From the NCBI GenBank assembly GCA_017428585.1, contig JAFRQN010000119.1, positions 1 to 6,157 of the forward strand: a stretch of DNA of 6,157 nt. Direction: 5' to 3'. Under the pieces are notes generated by a model that searched no databases, was not told the origin of the DNA, and worked only from the letters and a program-made list of their open reading frames with translations. Positions 1 to 6,047 of this stretch are shown here, piece by piece (position 1 is the first letter of the stretch; every line of letters starts with the position of its first letter). A program made the translations under genes and the position numbers. Source of the DNA: Bacteroidota bacterium. Its GTDB lineage: Bacteria > Bacteroidota > Ignavibacteria > Kapaibacteriales > UBA2268.

Positions 1-801
1 TCCAAATAGTTTAAATAACAATTCTTCATTATCCAAAGACATTCTTGCTACGTCGCCCATTGTAAACATTCCATTTGCCGCTAATCTTTTTGCTATTCCT
101 TTTCCAACTCTCCAAAAATCTGTAATAGGAGTATGTTCCCAAAGCAATTCTTTATAGCTTTTTTCATCAAGTCTTGCTATTCTTACGCCGTATTTATTAG
201 GCTGTATATGTTTTGCAGTTATATCCATTGCAACTTTTGCTAAATACATATTAGTTCCAATACCCGCTGTTGCAGTAATACCCGTTGTTTTATAAACGTC
301 TTCAATCATTTTTGTAGTAAATTCTTCAGGCGTAAGTTTATATGTATTTAGATAGGGTGTAATATCACAAAATACTTCATCGATTGAATATGATAAAATA
401 TCTTCAGGCGATATATATTTTAAGTAGATATTATATATTTCTGTTGAGTACTTCATATATAATTTCATTCGAGGTACAGCTTTAATGAAATCAAGTTCAA
501 GACTGTTGTTTTCTTTTAATTCAGAATCTATATATGACTTGCCAACAAAAGGTTTGTTTTGATTTGCTTTTTTTCTATTATGATTAATTCTGTTAGCTGC
601 TTGATTAGCTTCGTATAATCTGCATCTTCCGCCTAACCCGTATGATTTTAATGATGGAGTTACAGCAAGGCATATTGTTTTTTCAGTTCTTGACTCGTCA
701 GCAACTACCAAATTGGTATCAAGCGGATTTAATCCTCGTTCTATACATTCAACCGATGCATAAAAACTTTTTAAATCTATAGCAATATAAACTTTTTCCA
801 T
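1..801 (-). CDS. Y-family DNA polymerase (UmuC/DinB type), N-terminal 267 residues, truncated by the window edge
   Basis: Translesion DNA polymerase that copies damaged templates in the cytoplasm. Reading leftward from ATG at 801-799 gives an open frame of 267 codons to base 1; the C-terminal part (little-finger domain) lies outside the window. Visible motifs are the first catalytic block IDLKSFYASVE (Asp9, with Tyr14 at the steric-gate position), the Arg/Lys-rich fingers segment around RTEKT (38-42), the second catalytic block SIDEVF (Asp141, Glu142), and a helix-hairpin-helix-like stretch PITDFWRVGKGIAKRL at about 225-240. The start is firm because an in-frame TAA directly precedes the ATG. 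No Shine-Dalgarno sequence is visible, and I see no clear LexA-type box in the short upstream spacer. The gene follows the terminator at 846-873, so it probably has its own promoter. The ECIERGL and NLVVAD stretches resemble the UmuC-like branch of Clostridia and other anaerobes rather than classical DinB, but subfamily naming would need the missing C-terminus. Confidence 0.93.
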   Translation of the reverse strand, partial: MEKVYIAIDLKSFYASVECIERGLNPLDTNLVVADESRTEKTICLAVTPSLKSYGLGGRCRLYEANQAANRINHNRKKANQNKPFVGKSYIDSELKENNSLELDFIKAVPRMKLYMKYSTEIYNIYLKYISPEDILSYSIDEVFCDITPYLNTYKLTPEEFTTKMIEDVYKTTGITATAGIGTNMYLAKVAMDITAKHIQPNKYGVRIARLDEKSYKELLWEHTPITDFWRVGKGIAKRLAANGMFTMGDVARMSLDNEELLFKLFG

Positions 802-845
802 TTATAAAATACATTTATCAATTAGTTTTATACGAAGTTATGATA

Positions 846-873
846 AAATAAAGCTCCCTAAGGAGCTTTATTT
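846..873 (-). terminator. Intrinsic terminator closing the flavodoxin/winged-helix unit
   Basis: A perfect 12-bp inverted repeat (846-857 with 862-873) encloses a 4-base loop. The core is AAAGCTCC/GGAGCTTT and the arms end in A/T. On the minus strand the right arm runs into TTTATTTTATC, a U-rich tail. It lies 40 bp past the stop of the winged-helix gene and 44 bp before the polymerase start, which fits termination of the upstream unit. The symmetrical A/T flanks could also act on plus-strand transcripts, but no plus-strand gene needs it. Confidence 0.8.
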
Positions 874-913
874 CATGTAATTAGAATTATTAATTTGTAT
901 TAAAACAACAGGG

Positions 914-1090
914 TTATTTTAATTCCCATTTGCAGCGAACTGGAGAAACAATAGCTTCTTCTTTTTTTAATTCAGCGAATATTTTATCCACTAATTTTCT
1001 GTCTAATCCAGTTGTTTTTGCAATGTCTCCTGCTGAAACTGGTTTTCCTGCATTTTTAAAAGCATCAATAATTTGTTCTTTTTCTGTCAT
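914..1090 (-). CDS. Small winged-helix DNA-binding protein, 58 aa
   Basis: Small hypothetical transcriptional regulator. The protein begins MTEKEQIIDAFKNAGKPVSA and ends VSPVRCKWELK. The pattern is that of a bare winged helix: helix 1 at about 3-14, helix 2 SAGDIAKTTG (19-28), a recognition helix LDRKLVDKIFAELKKE (29-44), and a short beta wing AIVSPVRCKWEL (46-57). It resembles the short MarR/ArsR-like 'KPVSAGDIA..TGLD...V' domains found alone or as tails of larger proteins in anaerobes. No ligand or metal site is visible; Cys53 in the wing is the only cysteine. AGGA at 1100-1097 sits at good spacing before the ATG, which supports a real gene despite its length. It lies 38 bp downstream of the flavodoxin gene on the same strand and is followed by a terminator, so the two are probably cotranscribed. 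Its targets are unknown; autoregulation of the unit is one possibility. Confidence 0.85.
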   Translation of the reverse strand: MTEKEQIIDAFKNAGKPVSAGDIAKTTGLDRKLVDKIFAELKKEEAIVSPVRCKWELK

Positions 1091-1128
1091 ATTATATCCT
1101 ATATTTATTAAATATTAATAATGATTTA

Positions 1129-1623
1129 TTATTCTTTAATCCATTTTTCGACTGTATTTTTTGAATCATAAACTCTTGATCCATAAACAGCTAATCCATT
1201 TTTAATAGAAGCTCCAACACATATTTCTTTTAATTGATTAGGAATATTGCTTAAGCCGCTTCCTTCATGAGTAACAAAAGGTTTTATGATTTTTCCATTA
1301 AAGTTTAATCCTTTTAGAGCGGTAAACATTTCTTCAGGCATACCGCCCCAATAAACAGGAGCGCCAATATATAGAGTGTCATATTTTTCTATATCAGGAA
1401 CAGGTTCTTTTATAGGAGCATTATGAGTATTTGTTCTAACTTTGGCTTCTTCAATACATGTATTATAATCTTTAGCGTAAGGTACTAAAGGATCAACTCT
1501 GAAAATATCAGCTTTAGTTATTTCTTGAATAAATTCAGCAATAACTTCTGTGTTTCCTTTTGTTATATTTCCTACTGAGTAATTTTCATCAGCCCTGCTG
1601 AAATAAATAATTAAACTTTTCAT
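1129..1623 (-). CDS. Flavodoxin family protein, 164 aa
   Basis: FMN-binding flavodoxin-like protein, a cytoplasmic low-potential electron carrier or small FMN oxidoreductase. It opens with the first beta strand and phosphate loop, MKSLIIYFSR (Ser9), followed by an insertion NYSVGNITKGNT (14-25), a pattern seen in the 'flavodoxin_4' type of Firmicutes and other gut anaerobes rather than the compact TxTGxT loop. The isoalloxazine-side loop is GAPVYWGGMP (87-96, aromatic Tyr91 and Trp92). The last conserved motif is PFVTHEGSGLS (115-125). Length is normal for a single flavodoxin domain, with no signal peptide or membrane segment. The start has a good ribosome site, AAGGA at 1634-1630, six bases before the ATG. 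It is the first gene of an apparent two-gene unit with the 58-residue winged-helix protein. The physiological partner cannot be told from the window. Confidence 0.93.
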   Translation of the reverse strand: MKSLIIYFSRADENYSVGNITKGNTEVIAEFIQEITKADIFRVDPLVPYAKDYNTCIEEAKVRTNTHNAPIKEPVPDIEKYDTLYIGAPVYWGGMPEEMFTALKGLNFNGKIIKPFVTHEGSGLSNIPNQLKEICVGASIKNGLAVYGSRVYDSKNTVEKWIKE

Positions 1624-1656
1624 GATAAATCCTTTTCTTAATTTTCAATTTAATAT

Positions 1657-1662
1657 ATTATA
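1657..1662 (-). promoter_or_regulatory. Candidate -10 box for the flavodoxin unit
   Basis: Minus-strand TATAAT lies about 34 bases before the flavodoxin start codon in the divergent spacer 1624-1793. No convincing -35 is found at 16-18 bp; the best is TTAATT-like. The spacer is so AT-rich that a perfect TATAAT can occur by chance, so this is only a candidate. Confidence 0.3.
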
Positions 1663-1748
1663 AATTAATAATATTTTATTAATTAATTATGATATTTTTT
1701 AAATGAAAGTAAAATATTTAAGCATAAGAAATAAATATTCAAAAATAT

Positions 1749-1779
1749 TTTGTAAAAAAGAAAAAAAGCTGTATTTTTG
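1749..1779 (+). promoter_or_regulatory. Candidate promoter of tRNA-Arg, matching the Bacteroidota-type pattern TTTG-N19-TAnnTTTG
   Basis: TTTG at 1749-1752 is followed by exactly 19 bases and then TATTTTTG at 1772-1779, 14 bases before the mature tRNA 5' end. This fits the -33/-7 consensus described for Bacteroidota primary sigma factor. The location is right for a tRNA promoter, but the spacer is AT-rich, so a chance match is possible. No good sigma-70 TTGACA/TATAAT pair is seen in the same stretch. Confidence 0.4.
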
Positions 1780-1793
1780 TAAATAATTCAGTT

Positions 1794-1867
1794 GCGCCAG
1801 TAGCTCAGCTGGATAGAGCATCAGCCTTCTAAGCTGAGGGCCATTGGTTCGAATCCAATCTGGCGTG
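1794..1867 (+). tRNA. tRNA-Arg (anticodon UCU)
   Basis: A complete cloverleaf can be drawn. The acceptor stem is GCGCCAG (1794-1800) with CTGGCGT (1860-1866, one G-U pair). The D arm is GCTC/GAGC (1803-1806, 1816-1819) with an AGCTGGATA loop. The anticodon stem is TCAGC/GCTGA (1821-1825, 1833-1837) with loop CTTCTAA and anticodon TCT at 1828-1830. The variable loop is GGGCC, the T arm is ATTGG/CCAAT with loop TTCGAAT, and the discriminator base is G1867. The 3' CCA is not encoded (CAT follows), so it must be added by nucleotidyltransferase. It reads AGA and AGG codons; AGA is common in the neighbouring genes. Confidence 0.97.
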
Positions 1868-1870
1868 CAT

Positions 1871-1902
1871 AAAAAAACCTCTATTTATATAGAGGTTTTT
1901 TT
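1871..1902. terminator. Bidirectional terminator between tRNA-Arg and acyl-CoA ligase 1
   Basis: A perfect 14-bp hairpin (1871-1884 with 1889-1902, 4-base loop) has a CCTCTA/TAGAGG core and seven A/T pairs at its base. It yields a U-run in either direction (AAAAAAA on the left, TTTTTTT on the right). It starts 4 bp after the tRNA and lies 36 bp past the stop codon of the converging ligase gene, so it can end both transcripts. Confidence 0.88.
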
Positions 1903-1937
1903 GTTTTATATAGCTTGATAATCAAATTATTTGACTA

Positions 1938-3740
1938 TTAACTTCCATACATAGAATTAATTAATTCGCTGTAATTCTTTTCTACTACATTTCGTCTGAT
2001 GCTTAATTTAGGAGTAAGTTCGCCAGACTCTATAGTAAATGGTTTGTATAAGAATTGGAATTTACGTACACGTTCAAATTTAGAGAAATCTTTTTGCAAA
2101 TAGTCTATGTCTTTTTTAATGTAAGAAACAATTTGTTCATTAGATAATAAATCAGATTCCTTATCATATTTAATATTAAAACTATCTGCTAAATTTTTAA
2201 TTTCGCTATAATTTGGAGTCAATAAAGCTACGCAGTATTCACGGTTATCGCCAATTAATACACATTGATCAATATATTTGCTTTGACTGATTACCATTTC
2301 AACTGGCTGTGGAGCAATATTTTTGCCGCCGCTGTTTACAATAATAAATTTCTTTCTATCAATAATTTTGATATTATTTTTGTCAGTAATTTTTACAATA
2401 TCACCAGTTGCCAGCCAGCCGTCTTCATCAATAACTTCTTGTGTAGCTGCCTTATTGTTCCAATATCCTTTCATTACGTTATCACCACGAACAAGCAGTT
2501 CACCATCTTCTTCAACTTTTATTTCTACACCAGGAATAGCTGTTCCAATTGTGCCTAATTCGTTATCTTCGTCATATCTAACAACAGATATTACAGGAGA
2601 TGCTTCAGTTAGGCCATATCCTTGAAGCATTTTTATGCCTAACATTTCAAAGAATATTGCTGTTTCATCAGATAATGCAGCACCGCCTGATATTAGCTGT
2701 CTTAAATTTGGACCAACTTTATCCTTTATTTTATTGAGAACTAATGATTGCGCTAATTTATATTGAGGTTTTAGCAAAACATTGCTTTTGCCTTCATATT
2801 TATTTCTTACGTATTTCATGCCGATATTGACAGCCCAGTTATATGTTTTATATTTAACTCCGCCTTGTGCCTGCATACTTGCATCAATTTTTTTCTTAAC
2901 TGTATCTAAAAATTTTGGTACAGTTGTCATAAATGAAGGTTTTATTTCAGCAAGAACAGACATTAATGTTTCTATTGAAGAAGTTAAGGCAATAGTTGAA
3001 CCTTTAGCCCAAAGCAAGTAAGCAGAAACCATTCTTTCAAAACAATGACATAAAGGCAAATATGATACAGTTGTATCATTTTCATTTACATCAACAGCTT
3101 GGCTTGCAGCATTGCAGTTAGCTAATAAATTTTTATTTGTAAGCATTACACCTTTTGGTGTTCCTGTTGTACCGCTTGTGTAAATTAATGTTACAATATC
3201 TTCTGGTTGTATTTTGATGCGTAAATTTAGCAAAAGCTGTTTTCGTTCACTTTCTGTTTTTAATGCAGTACCACGTTTTATGATATCAGATAATTTCCTA
3301 ACGAATAATTCCTCACTTGGTGTAGAATCATTCATTACAATTATATGTCTCAAAGAATCAACATTTTCCTTAAATTCTAATACCTTGTTTAATTGGAAAT
3401 TGTTTGAAACTATAACAACATTAGCTTTACAATCATTAAAAATAGCTTCTTCCTGTTTTGAAGTCAATGTTGGAAATAAAGGTACATCAATAGCACCTAT
3501 CAATGAAAGGGCTGCAACCGAAATTACCCATTCAATACGGTTTTCTGATACTATACCGACTCTATCGCCCTTTTTTATACCGAGTTCCAAGAATCCAATC
3601 GCTAAACATTCAGCTTGCGTTAGAAAATCATTATAAGAGATTTCTTTCCATTCATCATCAATTTTATATTTATATGCAATTTTATTAGTCCATTTCTTGC
3701 ATACAACATGGTAAAACTCGGCTAAAGTTGAAACATTCAT
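1938..3740 (-). CDS. Long-chain acyl-CoA ligase (AMP-forming), copy 1, 600 aa
   Basis: ANL-superfamily adenylating enzyme that joins a fatty acid to CoA via acyl-AMP, feeding phospholipid synthesis or degradation. It is cytoplasmic or membrane-peripheral, with no signal peptide. Motifs in order: P-loop YTSGTTGTPKG (187-197), gate-region motif LPLCHCFER (228-236), SGGAALS (351-357), QGYGLTE (373-379), WLATGD (442-447) with the ribose-binding Asp447, the hinge DRKK (461-464), GGKNIAPQPVE (471-481), and the C-terminal ELTPKLSIRR (574-583). Length fits FAA1/FadD15-like bacterial ligases. In the final motif Lys578 lies two residues before the usual TPTxK position, where Ser580 stands. The start is the first ATG after an in-frame stop and is conserved in copy 2; no Shine-Dalgarno sequence is seen. 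It is about 83% identical to copy 2, which lies upstream on the same strand 358 bp away. Copy 1 probably has its own promoter in that gap. Chain-length preference cannot be read from sequence. Confidence 0.94.
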   Translation of the reverse strand: MNVSTLAEFYHVVCKKWTNKIAYKYKIDDEWKEISYNDFLTQAECLAIGFLELGIKKGDRVGIVSENRIEWVISVAALSLIGAIDVPLFPTLTSKQEEAIFNDCKANVVIVSNNFQLNKVLEFKENVDSLRHIIVMNDSTPSEELFVRKLSDIIKRGTALKTESERKQLLLNLRIKIQPEDIVTLIYTSGTTGTPKGVMLTNKNLLANCNAASQAVDVNENDTTVSYLPLCHCFERMVSAYLLWAKGSTIALTSSIETLMSVLAEIKPSFMTTVPKFLDTVKKKIDASMQAQGGVKYKTYNWAVNIGMKYVRNKYEGKSNVLLKPQYKLAQSLVLNKIKDKVGPNLRQLISGGAALSDETAIFFEMLGIKMLQGYGLTEASPVISVVRYDEDNELGTIGTAIPGVEIKVEEDGELLVRGDNVMKGYWNNKAATQEVIDEDGWLATGDIVKITDKNNIKIIDRKKFIIVNSGGKNIAPQPVEMVISQSKYIDQCVLIGDNREYCVALLTPNYSEIKNLADSFNIKYDKESDLLSNEQIVSYIKKDIDYLQKDFSKFERVRKFQFLYKPFTIESGELTPKLSIRRNVVEKNYSELINSMYGS

Positions 3741-3902
3741 AAAAATTTTTTTATTAGTAAAACATATTAATTATAATTCTTTATTAAGACGTGAATACAT
3801 TCTATATTAAAATATAAATATTATATATAAATAAGATTTATGGTAGTTTATAATTATATCTAATATAAATTCAGAGATAATTGTTTTACCGTACGCAAAA
3901 GG

Positions 3903-3960
3903 TAATATCGAAATTATATATTAAACTATACTTTTTTTTTAAGCAAAAGTTTCTTTTTGT
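3903..3960 (-). promoter_or_regulatory. Conserved upstream element and probable promoter region of ligase copy 1
   Basis: Read on the minus strand: AAAAAGAAACTTTTGCTT, nine A, GTATAGTTTAATATA, then AATTTCGATATTA. The same parts recur in the same order upstream of copy 2 (5965-6040). The TATAGT or TTTAATAT segment could hold a -10 box, but no standard -35 is visible at 17 bp, so the promoter assignment is inferred from conservation and position. The TATA segment lies about 190 bases before the start codon, which implies a long leader. Confidence 0.5.
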
Positions 3961-4004
3961 TTATAATTCTCTGTTATTAATATAATTTATAAAACAATCC
4001 CTAT

Positions 4005-4045
4005 TATTTTAAGGAAACCTCTATAATAGAGGCTTCCTTAAAATA
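4005..4045 (-). terminator. Hairpin after ligase copy 2, probable terminator without a clear U-run
   Basis: A long stem (4005-4023 with 4027-4045) has one A-C mismatch (4017/4033), a core of AAGGAAACCTCTA / TAGAGGCTTCCTT, and a 3-base loop. It lies 53 bp past the stop codon of copy 2. Read on the minus strand it is followed by AATAGGGATTG, not a U-tract, so it may terminate inefficiently or act as a 3' stabilising structure. The CCTCTA/TAGAGG core is the same as in the terminator after copy 1. Confidence 0.55.
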
Positions 4046-4098
4046 TTATAATTAATAATTATCTTTATAACTTATGTAATTAAAATCGTTAAAATTGA

Positions 4099-5901
4099 TT
4101 ATTTTCCATACATAGAATCTATTAATTCGCTGTAATGCTTTTCTACTACATTACGTTTTACGCTTAATTTAGGAGTAAGTTCTCCTGATTCAATAGTAAA
4201 TGGTTTGTATAAGAATTGGAATTTACGAACACGTTCAAATTTAGAGAAGTCTTTTTGCAAATAGTCAATATCTTTCTTTATATGAGAAATTATTTGTTCA
4301 TTAGACAATAAATCAGATTCATTATCATACTTAACATTAAAACTATCTGCTAAATTCTTAATCTCGCTGTAATTTGGAGTTAATAAAGCTACACAATATT
4401 CACGATTATCACCAATTAATACACATTGGTCAATATATTTGCTTTGACAAATAACCGTTTCTACTGGTTGTGGAGCAATATTTTTACCGCCGCTGTTTAC
4501 AATAATAAATTTCTTCCTATCAATAATTTTAATATTGCCTTTCTCTGTTATTTTTACAATATCACCAGTTGACAACCAACCGTCTTCGTCAATTACTTCA
4601 CGTGTTGCTTCTGGATTATTCCAATATCCTTTCATTACATTGTCGCCGCGTATAAGTAATTCGCCGTCTTCTTCTACTTTAATTTCTACTCCTGGGAGTG
4701 CAGTTCCTATAACACCTAATTCATTGTTTTTATCAAATCTTGTAACAGATATTACAGGAGAAGCTTCAGTAAGTCCATAGCCTTGTAAAATTTTAATGCC
4801 AATCATTTCAAAAAATAATGCAGTTTCATCGCTTAAAGCTGCACCACCTGATACCATTTGTTTTAAATTTGGACCTATTTTTTCTTTTATTTTATTAAGA
4901 ACTAAAGATTTAGCTAATTTATATTTTGGAGCTAATAAAGTATTGCTTTTACCTTCAAATTCATTTCTTTTATATTTCATTCCAACTTCAACAGCCCATT
5001 TATATGTTTTATATTTTATTCCGCCTTCTGCCTGCATGCTTGCATCAATTTTCTTCTTTACAGTATCTAAGAATTTTGGTACTGTTGTCATGAATGATGG
5101 TTTTATTTCATTCAATACACTCATTAATGTTTCTATTGATGATGTTAAAGCAATTGCTGCACCTGTAGCCCAAATTACGTATGCAGTGGTCATTCTTTCA
5201 AGCGCATGACATAAAGGCAAATATGATACGGTAGAATCATTTTCTGTTACATTAATAGATTTAGTTGATGCGATATTGTTGGAAACTAAATTTTTATTTG
5301 TAAGCATTACACCTTTTGGCGTTCCTGTTGTACCACTTGTGTAAATTAATGTTACTATATCATCTGGTTGGAATTTGATGCGTAAACTTTGTAATAACTG
5401 CTTGCGGTCTTGTTCCGTCTTTAATGAAGCACCACGTTTTATAATGTCAGATAAATTCCTAACAAAAAGTTCTTCATTATTAGTACGGTCATTCATTATA
5501 AGAACATGTCTTAAGGACTCAACATTTTCCTTAAATTCTAATACTTTATTTAATTGAAAATTGTTAGAAACTATTACCATGCTTGCTTGACAGTCATTAA
5601 AAATAGTTTCTTCTTGTTTAGATGTTAAAGTAGGGAATAAAGGTACATCAATAGCACCTATTAAAGTTATTGCTGCAACAGAAATTACCCATTCAATACG
5701 GTTCTCTGATACTACACCAACTCTATCGCCTTTTTTTATACCAAGCTCTAATAATCCTAATGCTAAACATTCAGCTTGTGTTAAGAATTCATTATATGAC
5801 ATTTCATGCCATACATCATCAATTTTATATTTATATGCAATTCGATCATTCCATTTTTTGCATACAATATAATAAAATTCGGCAACGGTAGAAAAATTCA
5901 T
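4099..5901 (-). CDS. Long-chain acyl-CoA ligase (AMP-forming), copy 2, 600 aa
   Basis: Paralogue of the ligase at 1938-3740, with the same length and no indels, so every residue number matches. All ANL motifs are kept: YTSGTTGTPKG (187-197), LPLCHALER (228-236), QGYGLTE (373-379), WLSTGD (442-447), DRKK (461-464), GGKNIAPQPVE (471-481) and ELTPKLSVKR (574-583). By hand count 102 of 600 residues differ from copy 1. Of these, 21 lie within residues 206-249, including Cys233/Phe234 of copy 1 becoming Ala/Leu in the gate-region motif, whereas residues 401-600 differ at only 19 places. Both copies look intact and under selection. The start is the first ATG after an in-frame TAA (5929-5931) and matches copy 1; no Shine-Dalgarno sequence is visible. 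Its upstream element at 5965-6040 matches that of copy 1. Likely role: activation of a different but overlapping range of fatty acids, by inference only. Confidence 0.94.
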   Translation of the reverse strand: MNFSTVAEFYYIVCKKWNDRIAYKYKIDDVWHEMSYNEFLTQAECLALGLLELGIKKGDRVGVVSENRIEWVISVAAITLIGAIDVPLFPTLTSKQEETIFNDCQASMVIVSNNFQLNKVLEFKENVESLRHVLIMNDRTNNEELFVRNLSDIIKRGASLKTEQDRKQLLQSLRIKFQPDDIVTLIYTSGTTGTPKGVMLTNKNLVSNNIASTKSINVTENDSTVSYLPLCHALERMTTAYVIWATGAAIALTSSIETLMSVLNEIKPSFMTTVPKFLDTVKKKIDASMQAEGGIKYKTYKWAVEVGMKYKRNEFEGKSNTLLAPKYKLAKSLVLNKIKEKIGPNLKQMVSGGAALSDETALFFEMIGIKILQGYGLTEASPVISVTRFDKNNELGVIGTALPGVEIKVEEDGELLIRGDNVMKGYWNNPEATREVIDEDGWLSTGDIVKITEKGNIKIIDRKKFIIVNSGGKNIAPQPVETVICQSKYIDQCVLIGDNREYCVALLTPNYSEIKNLADSFNVKYDNESDLLSNEQIISHIKKDIDYLQKDFSKFERVRKFQFLYKPFTIESGELTPKLSVKRNVVEKHYSELIDSMYGK

Positions 5902-5964
5902 GTTTGTTTTAATTAATAGAAAATATTGTTATTTAAATTTAATAATCTAAAATATGCTTAGTTT

Positions 5965-6040
5965 TAATAATCGGAATTAATTTTTATGAAAAAAATTAAT
6001 ATTAAAATATACTATTTTTTTTTATAAAAGTTTCTTTTTT
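5965..6040 (-). promoter_or_regulatory. Conserved upstream element and probable promoter region of ligase copy 2
   Basis: Read on the minus strand: AAAAAGAAACTTTTAT, nine A, TAGTATATTTTAATATT, then after a short insertion AATTCCGATTATTA. It corresponds part by part to the element upstream of copy 1, with the same count of nine A. The TATA segment is about 107 bases before the start codon, some 80 bases closer than in copy 1. Exact promoter boxes cannot be assigned. Confidence 0.5.
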
Positions 6041-6047
6041 GATTTTA

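Larger units (their letters stand above)
3741..4098. other. 358-bp spacer between the two ligase genes: leader of copy 1 plus 3' hairpin of copy 2
   Basis: No open frame with a plausible start is seen on either strand. From right to left it holds the hairpin after copy 2 (4005-4045), the shared promoter-like element (3917-3960), and about 180 bases of AT-rich leader before copy 1. A weak inverted repeat TTACC/GGTAA (3886-3890, 3901-3905) with a 10-base loop lies within the leader; it is too short to call. Confidence 0.7.
1938..5901 (-). repeat. Tandem gene duplication of the acyl-CoA ligase, including its upstream element
   Basis: Bases 1938-3740 and 4099-5901 align at a constant offset of 2161 with no gaps. 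Identical stretches are interrupted mainly by third-position changes; one 35-base identical run begins near 2035 and its partner near 4196. The upstream elements at 3903-3960 and 5965-6040 also match, so the duplicated unit included the promoter region. The 3' flanks share only the hairpin core. No direct repeats or insertion sequence mark the junctions, so the duplication is not recent. Confidence 0.85.

Noticed and set aside
1..801. Possible SOS operon with a LexA-controlled polymerase
   Set aside because: No recognisable LexA box in the upstream spacer and no partner gene such as umuD or lexA in the window.
829..841. TATACGAAGTTAT, identical to one 13-base arm of loxP
   Set aside because: The second inverted arm expected at 808-820, across an 8-base core, is absent, and nothing else suggests phage P1 or an engineered construct. 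A single arm in AT-rich DNA is taken as coincidence.
930..1118. Plus-strand open frame of 62 codons
   Set aside because: It is the antisense shadow of the winged-helix gene, which has a ribosome site and a domain pattern; the plus-strand product has neither.
2265..3688. Several plus-strand open frames of 60-140 codons inside ligase copy 1, with similar ones in copy 2
   Set aside because: They lie opposite strongly conserved ligase coding sequence, recur in both copies only because the genes are paralogues, and show no recognisable protein pattern.
3886..3905. TTACC/GGTAA inverted repeat in the leader of copy 1 as a possible operator
   Set aside because: Only 5 bp per arm with a 10-base gap, no match to a known fatty-acid regulator site I can recall, and not repeated upstream of copy 2.
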